Below are positions 15,726-24,656 of a stretch of DNA of 59,711 nt, piece after piece; position 1 is the first letter of the stretch; each line of letters begins with the position of its first letter. The position numbers and the translations under genes were made by a program. The DNA comes from Candidatus Gastranaerophilales bacterium (GTDB lineage: Bacteria > Cyanobacteriota > Vampirovibrionia > Gastranaerophilales > Gastranaerophilaceae), in NCBI GenBank assembly GCA_023662705.1, contig JAMPIM010000007.1, positions 1-59,711 of the forward strand, read 5' to 3'. The notes under the pieces were generated by a model. It searched no databases and was not told the DNA's origin. It worked only from the letters and a program-made list of their open reading frames with translations.

Positions 15726-17129
15726 ATGTTTTCCATGGCAACTTCGTATTCTTCAAAAAATAAAAATAAACAAAATGAATTATCAGAGCTTATGCCTCAA
15801 AATATTGATGCAGAAGAAGCAATTTTAGGCGCAATTCTAGTAAGCCCTTCCTGTATGAACAGGATTGTAGAACATTTGCGTCCTGAATCTTTCTATAAGC
15901 CTGCTCACAGATATGTTTATGAAGCAATGCTTCAGCTATATAACGGTGAAGATAAAATTGATATTGTATCCGTTTCTGATATTTTGAATATTAACCAGAA
16001 GCTTGAATTAGTCGGCGGTCGTGCGTTTATTAATGATTTAAGCTATAAAACAATTACTACAACGAATGTTGAATACTATGCCAGAATAGTGCAGGAAAAA
16101 GCTATTAAGCGTTCTTTGATTAATGCAGGTTCAGAAATTATTAACTCAGGTTATGACTTGAATCCTATTGAAGAGTCTTTAGAAACTGCCGAAAAATTAA
16201 TTTTTGATATTGCATCACAAAAAGCTTCAAAATCACTTCTTCCTATTAAAGATTTGGTTTACGACAGTTATGCAATTATTGAGGAAAGATATAATAACAA
16301 AGGTCAGCTAACCGGCACTCCGACTGCATTTTATGACTTAGATACAATGATGAACGGGCTTCAGAAATCAGACTTAATAATTCTTGCTGCACGTCCTGCT
16401 ATGGGTAAAACATCTTTTGCTTTGAACATTGCGCAAAATGTTGCTGTAAAAGCTAATATTCCTGTTGCAATATTCTCATTAGAAATGTCAAAAGACCAGC
16501 TTGTACAGAGATTATTATGTTCTGAAGCTGAGGTTGATACACAAAGACTTAAAACAGGTAATATGCAGGCAAAAGATTGGGAAAAGCTTGCCGTTGCAAT
16601 GGACAGCTTATCTCAAGCTCCTATCTATATTGATGATACGGCAGGATGTACAATTACCGATTTAAGAGCAAAATGTCGTCGTCTTGCAATGGCCGAAAAG
16701 AATTTAGGTTTAATTGTAATCGACTATTTGCAATTGATTGAAGGTTCGGGAAGAGAAGATCGTATGCAGCAGATTTCAAGTATTTCAAGAGGTTTGAAAA
16801 TCCTTGCAAAAGAATTGAATGTGCCGATTATTTCACTTTCACAGTTATCACGTGCGGTAGAAAGCAGAACTGACAAACGTCCTATGCTTTCAGACTTGAG
16901 AGAATCAGGTTCCATCGAACAAGACGCGGATATTGTAATGTTTATCTATCGTGATGAATACTACAAAAACGCAGAGAGTGAAGAAGACGAGTCAGAAAAA
17001 GCTGCAAACAAAGGTGAAGCGGAAATTATTATCGCAAAACACAGAAACGGCCCTGTCGGAACTGTTAAATTATTGTTCCAGGGCAATATTACAAAATTCA
17101 AGAATCCGATTAAAACAGATGTATTTTAA
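15726..17129 (+). CDS. dnaB: Replicative DNA helicase DnaB
   Basis: DnaB is the hexameric 5'-3' helicase at the replication fork. The likely start is ATG 15726 or ATG 15735 (MATSYSSKN); neither has a ribosome-binding site, and an in-frame TTG at 15699 seems less likely. The N-terminal primase-interacting domain (about 25-125) begins at MPQNIDAEEAILGAIL. The RecA-like C domain carries Walker A in ARPAMGKTSFALNIA, Walker B in LGLIVIDYLQLI, the SLSQLSRAVE sensor and DLRESGSIEQDAD. It ends with AKHRNGPVGTVKLLF. No intein is present. An acidic insert (ESEEDESEKA) precedes the last motif. It is convergent with the EF-hand orphan, 11 bases away. Confidence 0.96.
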   Translation: MFSMATSYSSKNKNKQNELSELMPQNIDAEEAILGAILVSPSCMNRIVEHLRPESFYKPAHRYVYEAMLQLYNGEDKIDIVSVSDILNINQKLELVGGRAFINDLSYKTITTTNVEYYARIVQEKAIKRSLINAGSEIINSGYDLNPIEESLETAEKLIFDIASQKASKSLLPIKDLVYDSYAIIEERYNNKGQLTGTPTAFYDLDTMMNGLQKSDLIILAARPAMGKTSFALNIAQNVAVKANIPVAIFSLEMSKDQLVQRLLCSEAEVDTQRLKTGNMQAKDWEKLAVAMDSLSQAPIYIDDTAGCTITDLRAKCRRLAMAEKNLGLIVIDYLQLIEGSGREDRMQQISSISRGLKILAKELNVPIISLSQLSRAVESRTDKRPMLSDLRESGSIEQDADIVMFIYRDEYYKNAESEEDESEKAANKGEAEIIIAKHRNGPVGTVKLLFQGNITKFKNPIKTDVF

Positions 17130-17140
17130 CAGGTAGTTTA

Positions 17141-17866
17141 TTACCAATTAGTGAGCCAATCTAATACATTTCCTGCTGTAACACCTGTTGTTACATTAAG
17201 TACTGTTTCTGTTGCCAAGCCGGCTATAGAGCCAACCCAACCATAAGTTTTTTCTGAAACAAATTTATCTACATATTGAGCTGCTGCTTTATGTGTTTTT
17301 TCAGATTTAGCTCTGAATCTTGTACTTGTAATATTTTTGCCGGTATATGTTTTTAAAGCTTTTGCTCCATTTCCAATGGCTTTCTTATATTCACCTTTGT
17401 TGAAATTGTTATATGCGTTTGCTGTAGAATCAACAATGCCTGCATCGCAAACATTCTTGAGCCAATCAAGTGCTTCAAAAACGTCATTAACCTTTATGTA
17501 GTCAAGGTTAATACCTGCGCTACTAAGTTTTCTTATATCAATTGACTTGCCAATAGAAGATTCTAATTCTTTTTTTATTTGAGTTTTGATTTGAGGAGTG
17601 AATTTAGTATTTTCATTCGAGGAAAAGAAATTTTTTACAGTTCCCCATTTTGAACCATCTCCTGTAAGAGCTGCCTTTGCGGCTTTTGAACAATATTTTT
17701 CAATTCCGTTAGTGATTTCATCTGCGCTTAGCTTTTTGTCATTATTAGTATCCATTTTTCTTAGTAGTTCACCAATTGAAAAGCCTTCAGCCTTTGCAAA
17801 TGCGTGTTGTACATAAGTAAGATTGTTTCCGTTAAGTGCTGTTTTTAATTCTGCTATTGTACTCAT
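17141..17866 (-). CDS. EF-hand orphan protein, 241 residues
   Basis: I do not recognise the family. The N-terminal domain has one canonical calcium-binding EF-hand loop at residues 39-50 (D39, N41, D43, S47, E50 in MDTNNDKKLSADEI). The middle is helical and charged. The C terminus has a Gly/Ala/Val-rich helix (about 208-232, GSIAGLATETVLNVTTGVTA) that could insert in a membrane or pack as a glycine zipper. No signal peptide is visible. The TNN-then-LxxDE arrangement recalls residues 44-63 of the giant protein at 30529, so the two may share an N-terminal module. AAGAGGG precedes the ATG. Confidence 0.7.
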   Translation of the reverse strand: MSTIAELKTALNGNNLTYVQHAFAKAEGFSIGELLRKMDTNNDKKLSADEITNGIEKYCSKAAKAALTGDGSKWGTVKNFFSSNENTKFTPQIKTQIKKELESSIGKSIDIRKLSSAGINLDYIKVNDVFEALDWLKNVCDAGIVDSTANAYNNFNKGEYKKAIGNGAKALKTYTGKNITSTRFRAKSEKTHKAAAQYVDKFVSEKTYGWVGSIAGLATETVLNVTTGVTAGNVLDWLTNW

Positions 17867-17940
17867 ATTGCCCTCTTATACTCTTGTATATATAAAGTAT
17901 ATGCTTTTATAAAAATTGCCTTTTTGTTACAATAGTTAAT

Positions 17941-18477
17941 ATGACATATTTAGAAATATTTTTATTAGCGCTTGCGCTTTCTATTGATGCTATGGTTGTT
18001 TCGTTTTCTTATGGGTTAGCGTTCAAAGAAAACAGAACGAAGAATGCATTGATGCTTGCTTTTTGTACGGGATTGTTTCAGGCAGGCATGCCGGTAATAG
18101 GATATTATTTAACTACATTTGTAAAATCTTATATTGCTCCTTATGCGTCCTTAATTGTATGTGTTATTTTTGTATTTTTAGGGGTTAAGTTTATTAAAGA
18201 GGCATTTGAGAGTAAAGAAACTCCAAAGTGTATTTCTGTTGCATGCCTTCTTTTAATTGGAATAGCAACCAGTATTGATGCGTTTTCCGCAGGGATTTCT
18301 CTTGCTTTATGCGGGAATAAAATTTTAAAACCTGTTTTATTAATCGGAGTAATAACTTTTATTGATTCATGTATTGGATTTAAGCTAGGAGGTAAGCTGA
18401 AACACTTGCCGACTGTAGGTTTAGAGGTGTTTGCCGGACTGGTATTAATAGCTCTTGGGATTAAGGCAATATTATAA
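17941..18477 (+). CDS. mntP: MntP-type manganese efflux pump
   Basis: MntP exports Mn2+ across the inner membrane. The 178-residue, six-helix product shows the two inverted repeats with key acidic residues, LALALSIDAMVVSFSYG near the N terminus and LLIGIATSIDAFSAGISLA at about 103-121, plus GVITFIDSCIGFKLGG. No yybP-ykoY riboswitch is visible in the 74-base upstream gap. There is no clear ribosome-binding site, and a TACAAT box lies 10 bases before the ATG, so the mRNA may be nearly leaderless. Confidence 0.9.
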   Translation: MTYLEIFLLALALSIDAMVVSFSYGLAFKENRTKNALMLAFCTGLFQAGMPVIGYYLTTFVKSYIAPYASLIVCVIFVFLGVKFIKEAFESKETPKCISVACLLLIGIATSIDAFSAGISLALCGNKILKPVLLIGVITFIDSCIGFKLGGKLKHLPTVGLEVFAGLVLIALGIKAIL

Positions 18478-18496
18478 AATTGCCCGATTGTAGTTA

Positions 18497-18525
18497 TTGC
18501 AAAAAAATAGTGCTTATGATAGAAT
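18497..18525 (+). promoter_or_regulatory. Candidate promoter for the small ORF-ribF operon
   Basis: TTGCAA (18497-18502) and TAGAAT (18520-18525) are spaced by exactly 17 bases. The small ORF at 18550 begins 25 bases downstream with an AGGGGG ribosome-binding site. Confidence 0.5.
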
Positions 18526-18549
18526 TTTTTCACAGGGGGTTAGTAATAA

Positions 18550-18774
18550 ATGTTAGTTTCTGCAATATCCGCAACTCATAATCAAATAATCAGACCCGTA
18601 AATTACGGTTTTATCAACAGCCGTGGCGGAGATAATACTGCGGATACTAATGTGGGAAATTCTTTTGTTGCTATCTCAAGAAATGAAGACACTGATGTAT
18701 ACAAATCAATCAACGAATGGAAATCGTTTTGCCATAAACAAATTGATGGCGGTAAATTAAACATTATTGCATAA
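18550..18774 (+). CDS. Small orphan protein, 74 residues, upstream of ribF
   Basis: I do not recognise this protein. It is real-looking because it has a promoter at good spacing and an AGGGGG site, and ends four bases before the ribF start, which has no site of its own and probably depends on translational coupling. The product (MLVSAISATHNQIIRPVNYG at the start) has no membrane segment. Its Asp/Asn/Ser-rich middle is followed by a short helix with SINEWKSFCHKQI. The start resembles the orphan at 9800. Confidence 0.55.
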   Translation: MLVSAISATHNQIIRPVNYGFINSRGGDNTADTNVGNSFVAISRNEDTDVYKSINEWKSFCHKQIDGGKLNIIA

Positions 18775-18778
18775 TCCA

Positions 18779-19621
18779 ATGGAAGAAAGACATTCACTTA
18801 TATTAGGTTTTTTTGACGGAGTTCATAAAGGACACAGAGAAGTTATAAAGACTGCTTGTTGTGGTGAGAAATCTGTTTTAATTACTTTTAAGGATTCACC
18901 TGCTTTGTATTTTGGAAAGAATGTAGAATATATCCTTCCAAGAGAAAAGAGTTATGAAATTATTAAATCTCTTGGGGTTGATGAAATTGTTGAACAGGAT
19001 TTTTCAACTTTAGCAGAAATAAGTGCAGATGATTATTTAGATTTGTTAGTAAAAAAATATTCTCCGGTTTCTATTTCGACGGGGTTTAATCATACATTTG
19101 GCAAAGGAAGATTGGGAAACTCAGAATTTTTGACCCAAAATCAGACAAAATATAATTATAAATATTTTTGTTCTCCGGCATGCGTTATTGATGATGAGGT
19201 AGTAAGTTCAACAAAAATCAGAGAGTTTTTAATGCAAGGTAATATTGAAAAAGCTAATGAATTCTTGGACTCGAACTTTTTAATAAAATCAACTGTAATA
19301 GAAGGCGCAAAGCTTGGACGTCAGTTAGGATTTCCTACTGCGAATATGATTTATCCTAACGGAATTGTAAGAATACCATACGGGGTCTATGCGGTTAAAG
19401 TATCTGATAAACCTGCTATTCTAAATTGGGGAGTGAAACCAACCGTTAACGGCAAAACAGAATTCTTGGAGGTTCATATTCCAAATTACGAAGCTGATTT
19501 GTACAATTTACCCCTTGAGGTTGAGTTTATAAAAAAAATAAGAGATGAGAAAAAGTTTGCAAATCTTGATGAATTGAAACACCAAATCAAAAAGGATGTG
19601 GAAGAATGCTTAAAGTTGTAA
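18779..19621 (+). CDS. ribF: Bifunctional riboflavin kinase/FMN adenylyltransferase
   Basis: RibF converts riboflavin to FMN and then FAD in the cytoplasm. The start is taken as ATG 18779 (MEERHSLILGFFDGVHKGH), 280 residues; an in-frame TTG at 18767 overlaps the previous gene. The adenylyltransferase half has the GFFDGVHKGHREV nucleotide-binding motif and STGFNHTFGKGRLGN. The kinase half has GAKLGRQLGFPTANM and PYGVYAVKV, and ends with FIKKIRDEKKFANLDELK. The product is slightly shorter than usual (about 300). The downstream formyltransferase overlaps it by 16 bases. Confidence 0.94.
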   Translation: MEERHSLILGFFDGVHKGHREVIKTACCGEKSVLITFKDSPALYFGKNVEYILPREKSYEIIKSLGVDEIVEQDFSTLAEISADDYLDLLVKKYSPVSISTGFNHTFGKGRLGNSEFLTQNQTKYNYKYFCSPACVIDDEVVSSTKIREFLMQGNIEKANEFLDSNFLIKSTVIEGAKLGRQLGFPTANMIYPNGIVRIPYGVYAVKVSDKPAILNWGVKPTVNGKTEFLEVHIPNYEADLYNLPLEVEFIKKIRDEKKFANLDELKHQIKKDVEECLKL

Positions 19622-20547
19622 TAGTCGGTTATGGCGAGATGTTTATGAACCTGATTGCAGCGGCTCTTGATGCCAATTGTGAAATTGTCGGAGTTCTTAG
19701 AAAAAGTAAATGTCTTATTAAGGATATTTTTAATCCAAGCTTGGAATATAATTATATTAAAAGTTATAATCTTCCTGAAATTAAAGCAAAAAGTGTAAAC
19801 TCTCCCGAGTTTCGTAAAGAGCTTTTAAAACTCAATCCTGATATTATGCTTGTGGGTTCTTGGGGTGAAAAGATTGAAAAGGCGACTTATGATATTCCTA
19901 AGATTGCAACCATAAATGCTCACCCGTCCCTTTTGCCAAAATACAGAGGTCCGAATCCTTATTTTTGGAATATAAAAAATCAGGAGGATATGAGCGGTGT
20001 AACATTCCACCTTGTGGACAGTGGATATGATACAGGTGCGATTTTAGCACAGGAAGAAGTTAAGATTTATCCTTCTGATACCGGTGAAAGTTTAAAACAG
20101 AGAACCGTTTTGACTGCGCGCGGAGTTGCTTGTGAACTTTTGAAAGATTTATCCGAGGATATTATTATTCCTCTTACGCAAATAGAGGAGAAGTCTAGCT
20201 ATTATTCGCATCCTAAGGATTTGACTTTAGATTTTACAAAATCGGCAGCAGAAAACTTTGCTCTTATAAGAGCTATTCACCCTTGGAGTGATTGCTGGTT
20301 TTATCATAAAGGCATTCCGATTGTGCCGAATGTTCATAAAACTTTTATTGAAGAAAATAAATCTTATCATACTGCCGTTGGAACAGTTGTTGAGCTTTGT
20401 CCTAAAACAAGAACTGTTGCGGTTGTATGTGGTGACAGCAAAGTATTGAGAATGTCCGATTTAAAGCTATATAGCAAAATTGACCGATTGTTTACAGCGA
20501 ATTTTATCAGACGGGAGTTTTGTGTCGGAGAATCAATTGTTTCCTAA
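19606..20547 (+). CDS. Formyltransferase related to methionyl-tRNA formyltransferase
   Basis: The 313-residue product has a Rossmann-like formyltransferase domain (about 1-190) with MLKVVIVGYGEMF, then INAHPSLLPKYRGPNPYFWN and SGVTFHLVDSGYDTGAILAQ. These carry the Asn-His-Asp catalytic set of 10-formyl-THF enzymes. The C-terminal part (about 205-313) with LDFTKSAAENFALIRAIHPW resembles the Fmt C domain. It could be Fmt itself. The PNPYFW sequence after the active-site loop, in place of the usual Fmt small-residue motif, also fits sugar or other amine N-formyltransferases. It overlaps ribF and ends tail-to-tail with aroB, sharing 4 bases. Confidence 0.75.
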   Translation: MLKVVIVGYGEMFMNLIAAALDANCEIVGVLRKSKCLIKDIFNPSLEYNYIKSYNLPEIKAKSVNSPEFRKELLKLNPDIMLVGSWGEKIEKATYDIPKIATINAHPSLLPKYRGPNPYFWNIKNQEDMSGVTFHLVDSGYDTGAILAQEEVKIYPSDTGESLKQRTVLTARGVACELLKDLSEDIIIPLTQIEEKSSYYSHPKDLTLDFTKSAAENFALIRAIHPWSDCWFYHKGIPIVPNVHKTFIEENKSYHTAVGTVVELCPKTRTVAVVCGDSKVLRMSDLKLYSKIDRLFTANFIRREFCVGESIVS

Positions 20548-21608
20548 AACATTTCCAGTATTTCTTCAGGTCTGAACTTAACTTCTTTGACTTTCTTCTT
20601 ATCACAAGGAATAAGGAATGTTATTTTATCTGTTGTAGCTTTTTTATCTTTTTTCATTATTTCAATAAGCTCCGGTAAATTTTTAATTTTAGTTTCCTTG
20701 AATCCGTATTTGTTCAAAAGTTCCGTTGCTAATCTGTGGTAAGAATATGAAATAAGTTCAACTTTAAACGCCCAATTGAGAGCAAAAAATATGCCTTGAA
20801 CAACAGCTTCTCCGTGGGTGTATTTTTTATATTTACCCTTGACTTCAAGCGCGTGTCCGAGGGTGTGGCCGAAATTGAGAACTTTTCTTAATCCGCTTTC
20901 TTTTTCATCTTCATTTACGACTGCAATTTTAAGAAGCAGGCAGTATTCAATAACTCGCATAACTGTCATTGGTTCCTGTTCAAACAATTTATCACAGCAA
21001 AGAGTTAAGTATTCAAAAAGATAAAGAGCCTGCTTGTGTTTGCAGTTTTCTTCTATGAATGCGTATTTTAGGATTTCTCCTAATCCTGTTTTAAATTGTC
21101 GTTTATCAAGTGTTTTTAAGAAATTAATGTTGATAAAAACCGCTTTTGGCTGATGAAAAGTTCCTACAATGTTTTTAGCATCTTTCATATCAATTGCGGT
21201 TTTGCCGCCTACTGATGAATCAACCATTGCAAGCAATGTTGTAGGAATTTGGATATAATCAATTCCTCTCATATACGTTGATGCTGCAAATCCTGCAATA
21301 TCACCGATTACACCGCCGCCGATACCGATAATAACATCATTTCTTGTCAAACCTTTTTGTGCTGCGGTTTCAAGTATTTTGATATAAGTTTTAAAATTCT
21401 TGTGCTTTTCGCCGTCAGGAAGTACAAGGACTTCATTTTTATCAAGCCCGAGTTTTTCACTGTAGAGTTTAAAAACTTTGTTAGAAACAACAAAAAGACG
21501 TTTCTGAGATGATGTAATAAAATTAACTTTCTCCATTGTTTTAGAGAAATCATCATCAGAAATAGTTATCTTATAGTTTTTTATCTCAACATTGAGAACT
21601 TGTTCCAT
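20544..21608 (-). CDS. aroB: 3-dehydroquinate synthase
   Basis: AroB makes 3-dehydroquinate from DAHP using NAD+ and a divalent metal, the second step of the shikimate pathway. The 354-residue product has LPDGEKHKNF, the NAD-binding region IIGIGGGVIGDIAGFAASTY, QIPTTLLAMVDSSVGGKTAI, and metal ligands in GEILKYAFIE, NFGHTLGHALE and THGEAVVQG. Its start lies 23 bases inside the end of aroK. It is the last gene of the miaB-aroC-aroK-aroB unit. Confidence 0.96.
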   Translation of the reverse strand: MEQVLNVEIKNYKITISDDDFSKTMEKVNFITSSQKRLFVVSNKVFKLYSEKLGLDKNEVLVLPDGEKHKNFKTYIKILETAAQKGLTRNDVIIGIGGGVIGDIAGFAASTYMRGIDYIQIPTTLLAMVDSSVGGKTAIDMKDAKNIVGTFHQPKAVFININFLKTLDKRQFKTGLGEILKYAFIEENCKHKQALYLFEYLTLCCDKLFEQEPMTVMRVIEYCLLLKIAVVNEDEKESGLRKVLNFGHTLGHALEVKGKYKKYTHGEAVVQGIFFALNWAFKVELISYSYHRLATELLNKYGFKETKIKNLPELIEIMKKDKKATTDKITFLIPCDKKKVKEVKFRPEEILEMF

Positions 21609-22110
21609 CTATACTTCCTAAGATTAAATCTATAATCTCATTTTCGTCTTTGTCAGTTGTATCAATGACGGAATGAGCTTTCAGATAGTTTTCTTCCCGC
21701 TTTTTCAAAAGATTTGCTAAAGTTTCTTTTGGATTTTCGCTGTTTAATAACGGGCGGGAGGTGTCACTCGATATTCTATAATATAATACATCAAGGTCAG
21801 ATTTCAAATAAATAACCTTGCCGAATCTCAAAAGTGTACCGCGGGAATCAGGGTTTTCAAATGCGCCGCCTCCGATTGAGATGATTTTATTTTTTCCGTT
21901 GCAGACAAGTTTTATTGCATCATATTCAAGCTTGCGAAAATAATCTTCTGAAAACTTTTCAAAGATTTCTGCAATTTTCATTCCTTGAGTTCTTTCAATT
22001 AAACTGTCTGTATCTATTAAAGTATATTGAGGTAATCTTTCTGCGAGTAACGACCCGATGGTAGATTTTCCACTTGCAGGCATGCCGATTAGGATAATAT
22101 TATTTGCCAT
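21586..22110 (-). CDS. aroK: Shikimate kinase
   Basis: AroK phosphorylates shikimate at the 3-OH with ATP, the fifth step to chorismate. The 174-residue product shows Walker A in LIGMPASGKSTIGSLLAERL, DTDSLIE for shikimate binding, IISIGGGAFE, and the lid RISSDTSRPLLN. It lies 3 bases after aroC and overlaps aroB, which suggests coordinated translation. Confidence 0.95.
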   Translation of the reverse strand: MANNIILIGMPASGKSTIGSLLAERLPQYTLIDTDSLIERTQGMKIAEIFEKFSEDYFRKLEYDAIKLVCNGKNKIISIGGGAFENPDSRGTLLRFGKVIYLKSDLDVLYYRISSDTSRPLLNSENPKETLANLLKKREENYLKAHSVIDTTDKDENEIIDLILGSIDGTSSQC

Positions 22111-22113
22111 TGC

Positions 22114-23286
22114 TTATTTACCCCAATGTGCTTTCATCTCGACTAAATTATCTCCGCCGATTTTTGCAAGAAGTTCATCAACAAGAATTATTGCAATGCG
22201 AGCTTCTGCTACAACGGCACAAGCAGGAACTGCGCAGGTATCTGAGCGTTCAAAGTGGGCGTTTGCAGGTGACATATCTTTTAAATCAACTGTTGCTAGA
22301 GATTTTCTCATTGTCGGAATCGGTTTCATTGTACCTTTGATTACAACAGCTTCGCCGTTGGTCATACCGCCTTCAATTCCGCCAGCGTTGTTTGTTTGTC
22401 TGTAAACGGTCTTAGATTTATCTACAAAAATCTCATCGTGCATTTGTGAGCCTTTAAGATGAGCTGCATCAACTCCCGCTCCGACTTCAACGGCTTTTAC
22501 GGCAGGAATACTCATTACGGCTTGTGCTAAACGACCGTCAAGCATATTGTCCCAGTGATTGTGTGAACCTAAGCCGACAGGAAGGTTTCCGAATATTACT
22601 TCAAACTTTCCGCCTAGTGTATCTCCTTCTTCTGCTGCTCTGTCGATTGCGGAGCGCATTCTGTCAGCAGTTAAATCATCTGCGCACATTATGTTTGATT
22701 TTTCGGCTTTTTCTTTTATTAGAGTATAAGTTTTCGGGTAAAAATCAAGTTTTACATCTCCGATTTGAATAACATGGGAGAAGCCCATTACTCCAAATTC
22801 TCTTAGGATTTGTTTTGCAACTGAGCCTACCGCAACTTCTATTGCAGTTTTGCGAGCACTTGAGCGTTCAAGAACATCTCTTAAATCAGAAAGATTGTAT
22901 TTTATTGAGCCTGCATAATCTGCATGTCCCGGACGTGCTTTTGTAAACGATTTTTCTTCAATTTTTCTTAAAAGTTCTTCGGTTGGATAATCATAAGCAT
23001 TTGTGTCCATTACATCTTGCCAGTTTTCGTAGTCTTTGTTTTTGATTTCAAGACAGATTGGTGCGCCTGTTGATTTCCCAAATCGGACACCAGACTTAAT
23101 TTCAACCGTATCAGATTCGATTTTCATTCTTCCGCCGCGTCCGTATCCAGCCTGACGGCGGGCAAGGTCTTTATTAATTATATCAGGCTTAATACGAAGT
23201 CCCGCAGGAACACCTTCAATAATAGCAGTAAGGCATTTGCCGTGGCTTTCTCCTGATGTTAAAAATCTGAATCTTTTCATTGTCAT
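22114..23286 (-). CDS. aroC: Chorismate synthase
   Basis: AroC catalyses the final step, 5-enolpyruvylshikimate-3-phosphate to chorismate, with reduced FMN. The start at 23286 overlaps the miaB stop as TAATG and follows GGAG; this gives 390 residues starting MTMKRFRFLTSGESHGKCL. An ATG two codons later is also possible. Motifs: RRQAGYGRGGRMKIESD, RPGHADYAGSIKYN, ERSSARKTAIEVAVGSVAKQ and the C-terminal R-rich RKSLATVDL. It pairs with the other aro genes here. Confidence 0.96.
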   Translation of the reverse strand: MTMKRFRFLTSGESHGKCLTAIIEGVPAGLRIKPDIINKDLARRQAGYGRGGRMKIESDTVEIKSGVRFGKSTGAPICLEIKNKDYENWQDVMDTNAYDYPTEELLRKIEEKSFTKARPGHADYAGSIKYNLSDLRDVLERSSARKTAIEVAVGSVAKQILREFGVMGFSHVIQIGDVKLDFYPKTYTLIKEKAEKSNIMCADDLTADRMRSAIDRAAEEGDTLGGKFEVIFGNLPVGLGSHNHWDNMLDGRLAQAVMSIPAVKAVEVGAGVDAAHLKGSQMHDEIFVDKSKTVYRQTNNAGGIEGGMTNGEAVVIKGTMKPIPTMRKSLATVDLKDMSPANAHFERSDTCAVPACAVVAEARIAIILVDELLAKIGGDNLVEMKAHWGK

Positions 23287-24593
23287 TAAATCATTTCTCC
23301 GTTCAGATACCAAGTACGCGCGTTTGTAATCTTAACATTCACAAATTCGCCTGTGATATCTTTGTCATAAGGAATATGAACGATTTTGTTGTTTCTCGTT
23401 CTGCCTGTGATAACATTTTTACCTTTGCGAGTTTCAAATTTCTCGATAAGAACTTCCATTTCGCGGCCAACATATTTTTTATTGGACGCTAAACAGCAAG
23501 CGCGGTTATGTTCGTTTAGGCGTGCAAGTCGTTCTGTTTTAACATCTTCGTCAATGTATTTGTCAACCCATTTTGCAGCAACAGTTCTTTCGCGAGGTGA
23601 GTATGCTGCTGTGTTTGAATAATCAAGTTCCAACTCGGTCATTGCGTTTAGTGTATTTTGGAATTGTTCTTCTGTTTCTCCGGGGAATCCTGCAATAAAG
23701 TCGCTTGTGATTGTTACATCTTTTACACGGCTTCTTAGGTGGTCGCAAATCTTTTTATATGTTGCAAAATCGTATCTGCGGTTCATTTTCTTAAGCGTGT
23801 AATCATCTCCTGATTGCATTGGTATATGGAAATACTCACAAACTTTATCAAGCTCAATTACTGTATCTATCAATTCTTCCGTAATGTCAGTAGGATAGTT
23901 TGTGACAAATCTGATTCGGAAATTACCTTCAAGTGCATTAACTTCTCTCAAAAGTCTTGATAAGTTCCAGCCTTCAATATCTTTACCGTAAGAGTCAACA
24001 TTTTGTCCCAAAAGTGTAATTTCTTTGAATCCTTCTGATAATGCTTTTTTGATTTCCGATAAAATCAATTCAGGTTTTCTTGAGCGTTCGCGTCCGCGTG
24101 TGTAAGGTACGATACAATATGTGCAGAAATTGTTACATCCTTCCATAATAGGAACCCACGCATTTATGCTTTTTACACGGTTAATTTGAATGTCGGATTC
24201 TTCAAAAGGTTTTTCTTCAACAGAAACAACTCTTTCGCCTGCTTCGATTCTTTTAACAAGATTCGGAAGTTCGTATAGTCTTTGTGTTCCCAATACCAAA
24301 TCAACATAAGGTGCGCGTTGAAATAAAGTTTTGCCAGCTTGCTGTGCTACGCATCCTGCAAAAACAATTTTTAAATCAGGATTTGTTTTCTTCCATTTCC
24401 CCCAAACACCTATTGCGCTGTAAGCTTTATCTTCGGATAACTGTCTGATTGAACAGGTGTTAATAATAAGCATATCAGCTTCTTTCGGTTCTTCTGTTTG
24501 TGTATAACCGCAATGTTCAAGCATTCCGAACATTCTTTCCGCATCGGATTTGTTCATCTGGCAGCCAAGTGTTTCTATATAAACTTTTTTCAT
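23286..24593 (-). CDS. miaB: tRNA-2-methylthio-N6-isopentenyladenosine methylthiotransferase MiaB
   Basis: MiaB adds the 2-methylthio group to i6A37 of tRNA with two Fe-S clusters. The 435-residue product has the N-terminal cluster cysteines in ETLGCQMNKSDAERM, INTCSIRQ and VFAGCVAQQ. The radical-SAM CxxxCxxC lies in MEGCNNFCTYCIVPYTRGRE, and a TRAM domain at the C terminus (about 370-435) includes GKNVITGRTRNNKIVHI. It is the first gene of the aro unit, preceded by the gcvPB terminator. Confidence 0.95.
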   Translation of the reverse strand: MKKVYIETLGCQMNKSDAERMFGMLEHCGYTQTEEPKEADMLIINTCSIRQLSEDKAYSAIGVWGKWKKTNPDLKIVFAGCVAQQAGKTLFQRAPYVDLVLGTQRLYELPNLVKRIEAGERVVSVEEKPFEESDIQINRVKSINAWVPIMEGCNNFCTYCIVPYTRGRERSRKPELILSEIKKALSEGFKEITLLGQNVDSYGKDIEGWNLSRLLREVNALEGNFRIRFVTNYPTDITEELIDTVIELDKVCEYFHIPMQSGDDYTLKKMNRRYDFATYKKICDHLRSRVKDVTITSDFIAGFPGETEEQFQNTLNAMTELELDYSNTAAYSPRERTVAAKWVDKYIDEDVKTERLARLNEHNRACCLASNKKYVGREMEVLIEKFETRKGKNVITGRTRNNKIVHIPYDKDITGEFVNVKITNARTWYLNGEMI

Positions 24594-24632
24594 TATTTTA
24601 ATTCCCTTTTTCTTTTATTTTATAACAAAAAT

Positions 24633-24656
24633 AAAGTCGGGTTATATCCCGACTTT
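24633..24656 (-). terminator. Rho-independent terminator of gcvPB
   Basis: AAAGTCGGG (24633-24641) pairs with CCCGACTTT (24648-24656) around a 6-base loop, followed on the minus strand by a T-rich run. The gcvPB stop codon (24644-24642) lies inside the loop, so the last codons form one side of the stem. Confidence 0.85.

Noticed and set aside
17867..17940. Manganese riboswitch (yybP-ykoY) before mntP
   Set aside because: The gap is only 74 bases, A/T-rich, and lacks the conserved GC-rich paired elements of that riboswitch.
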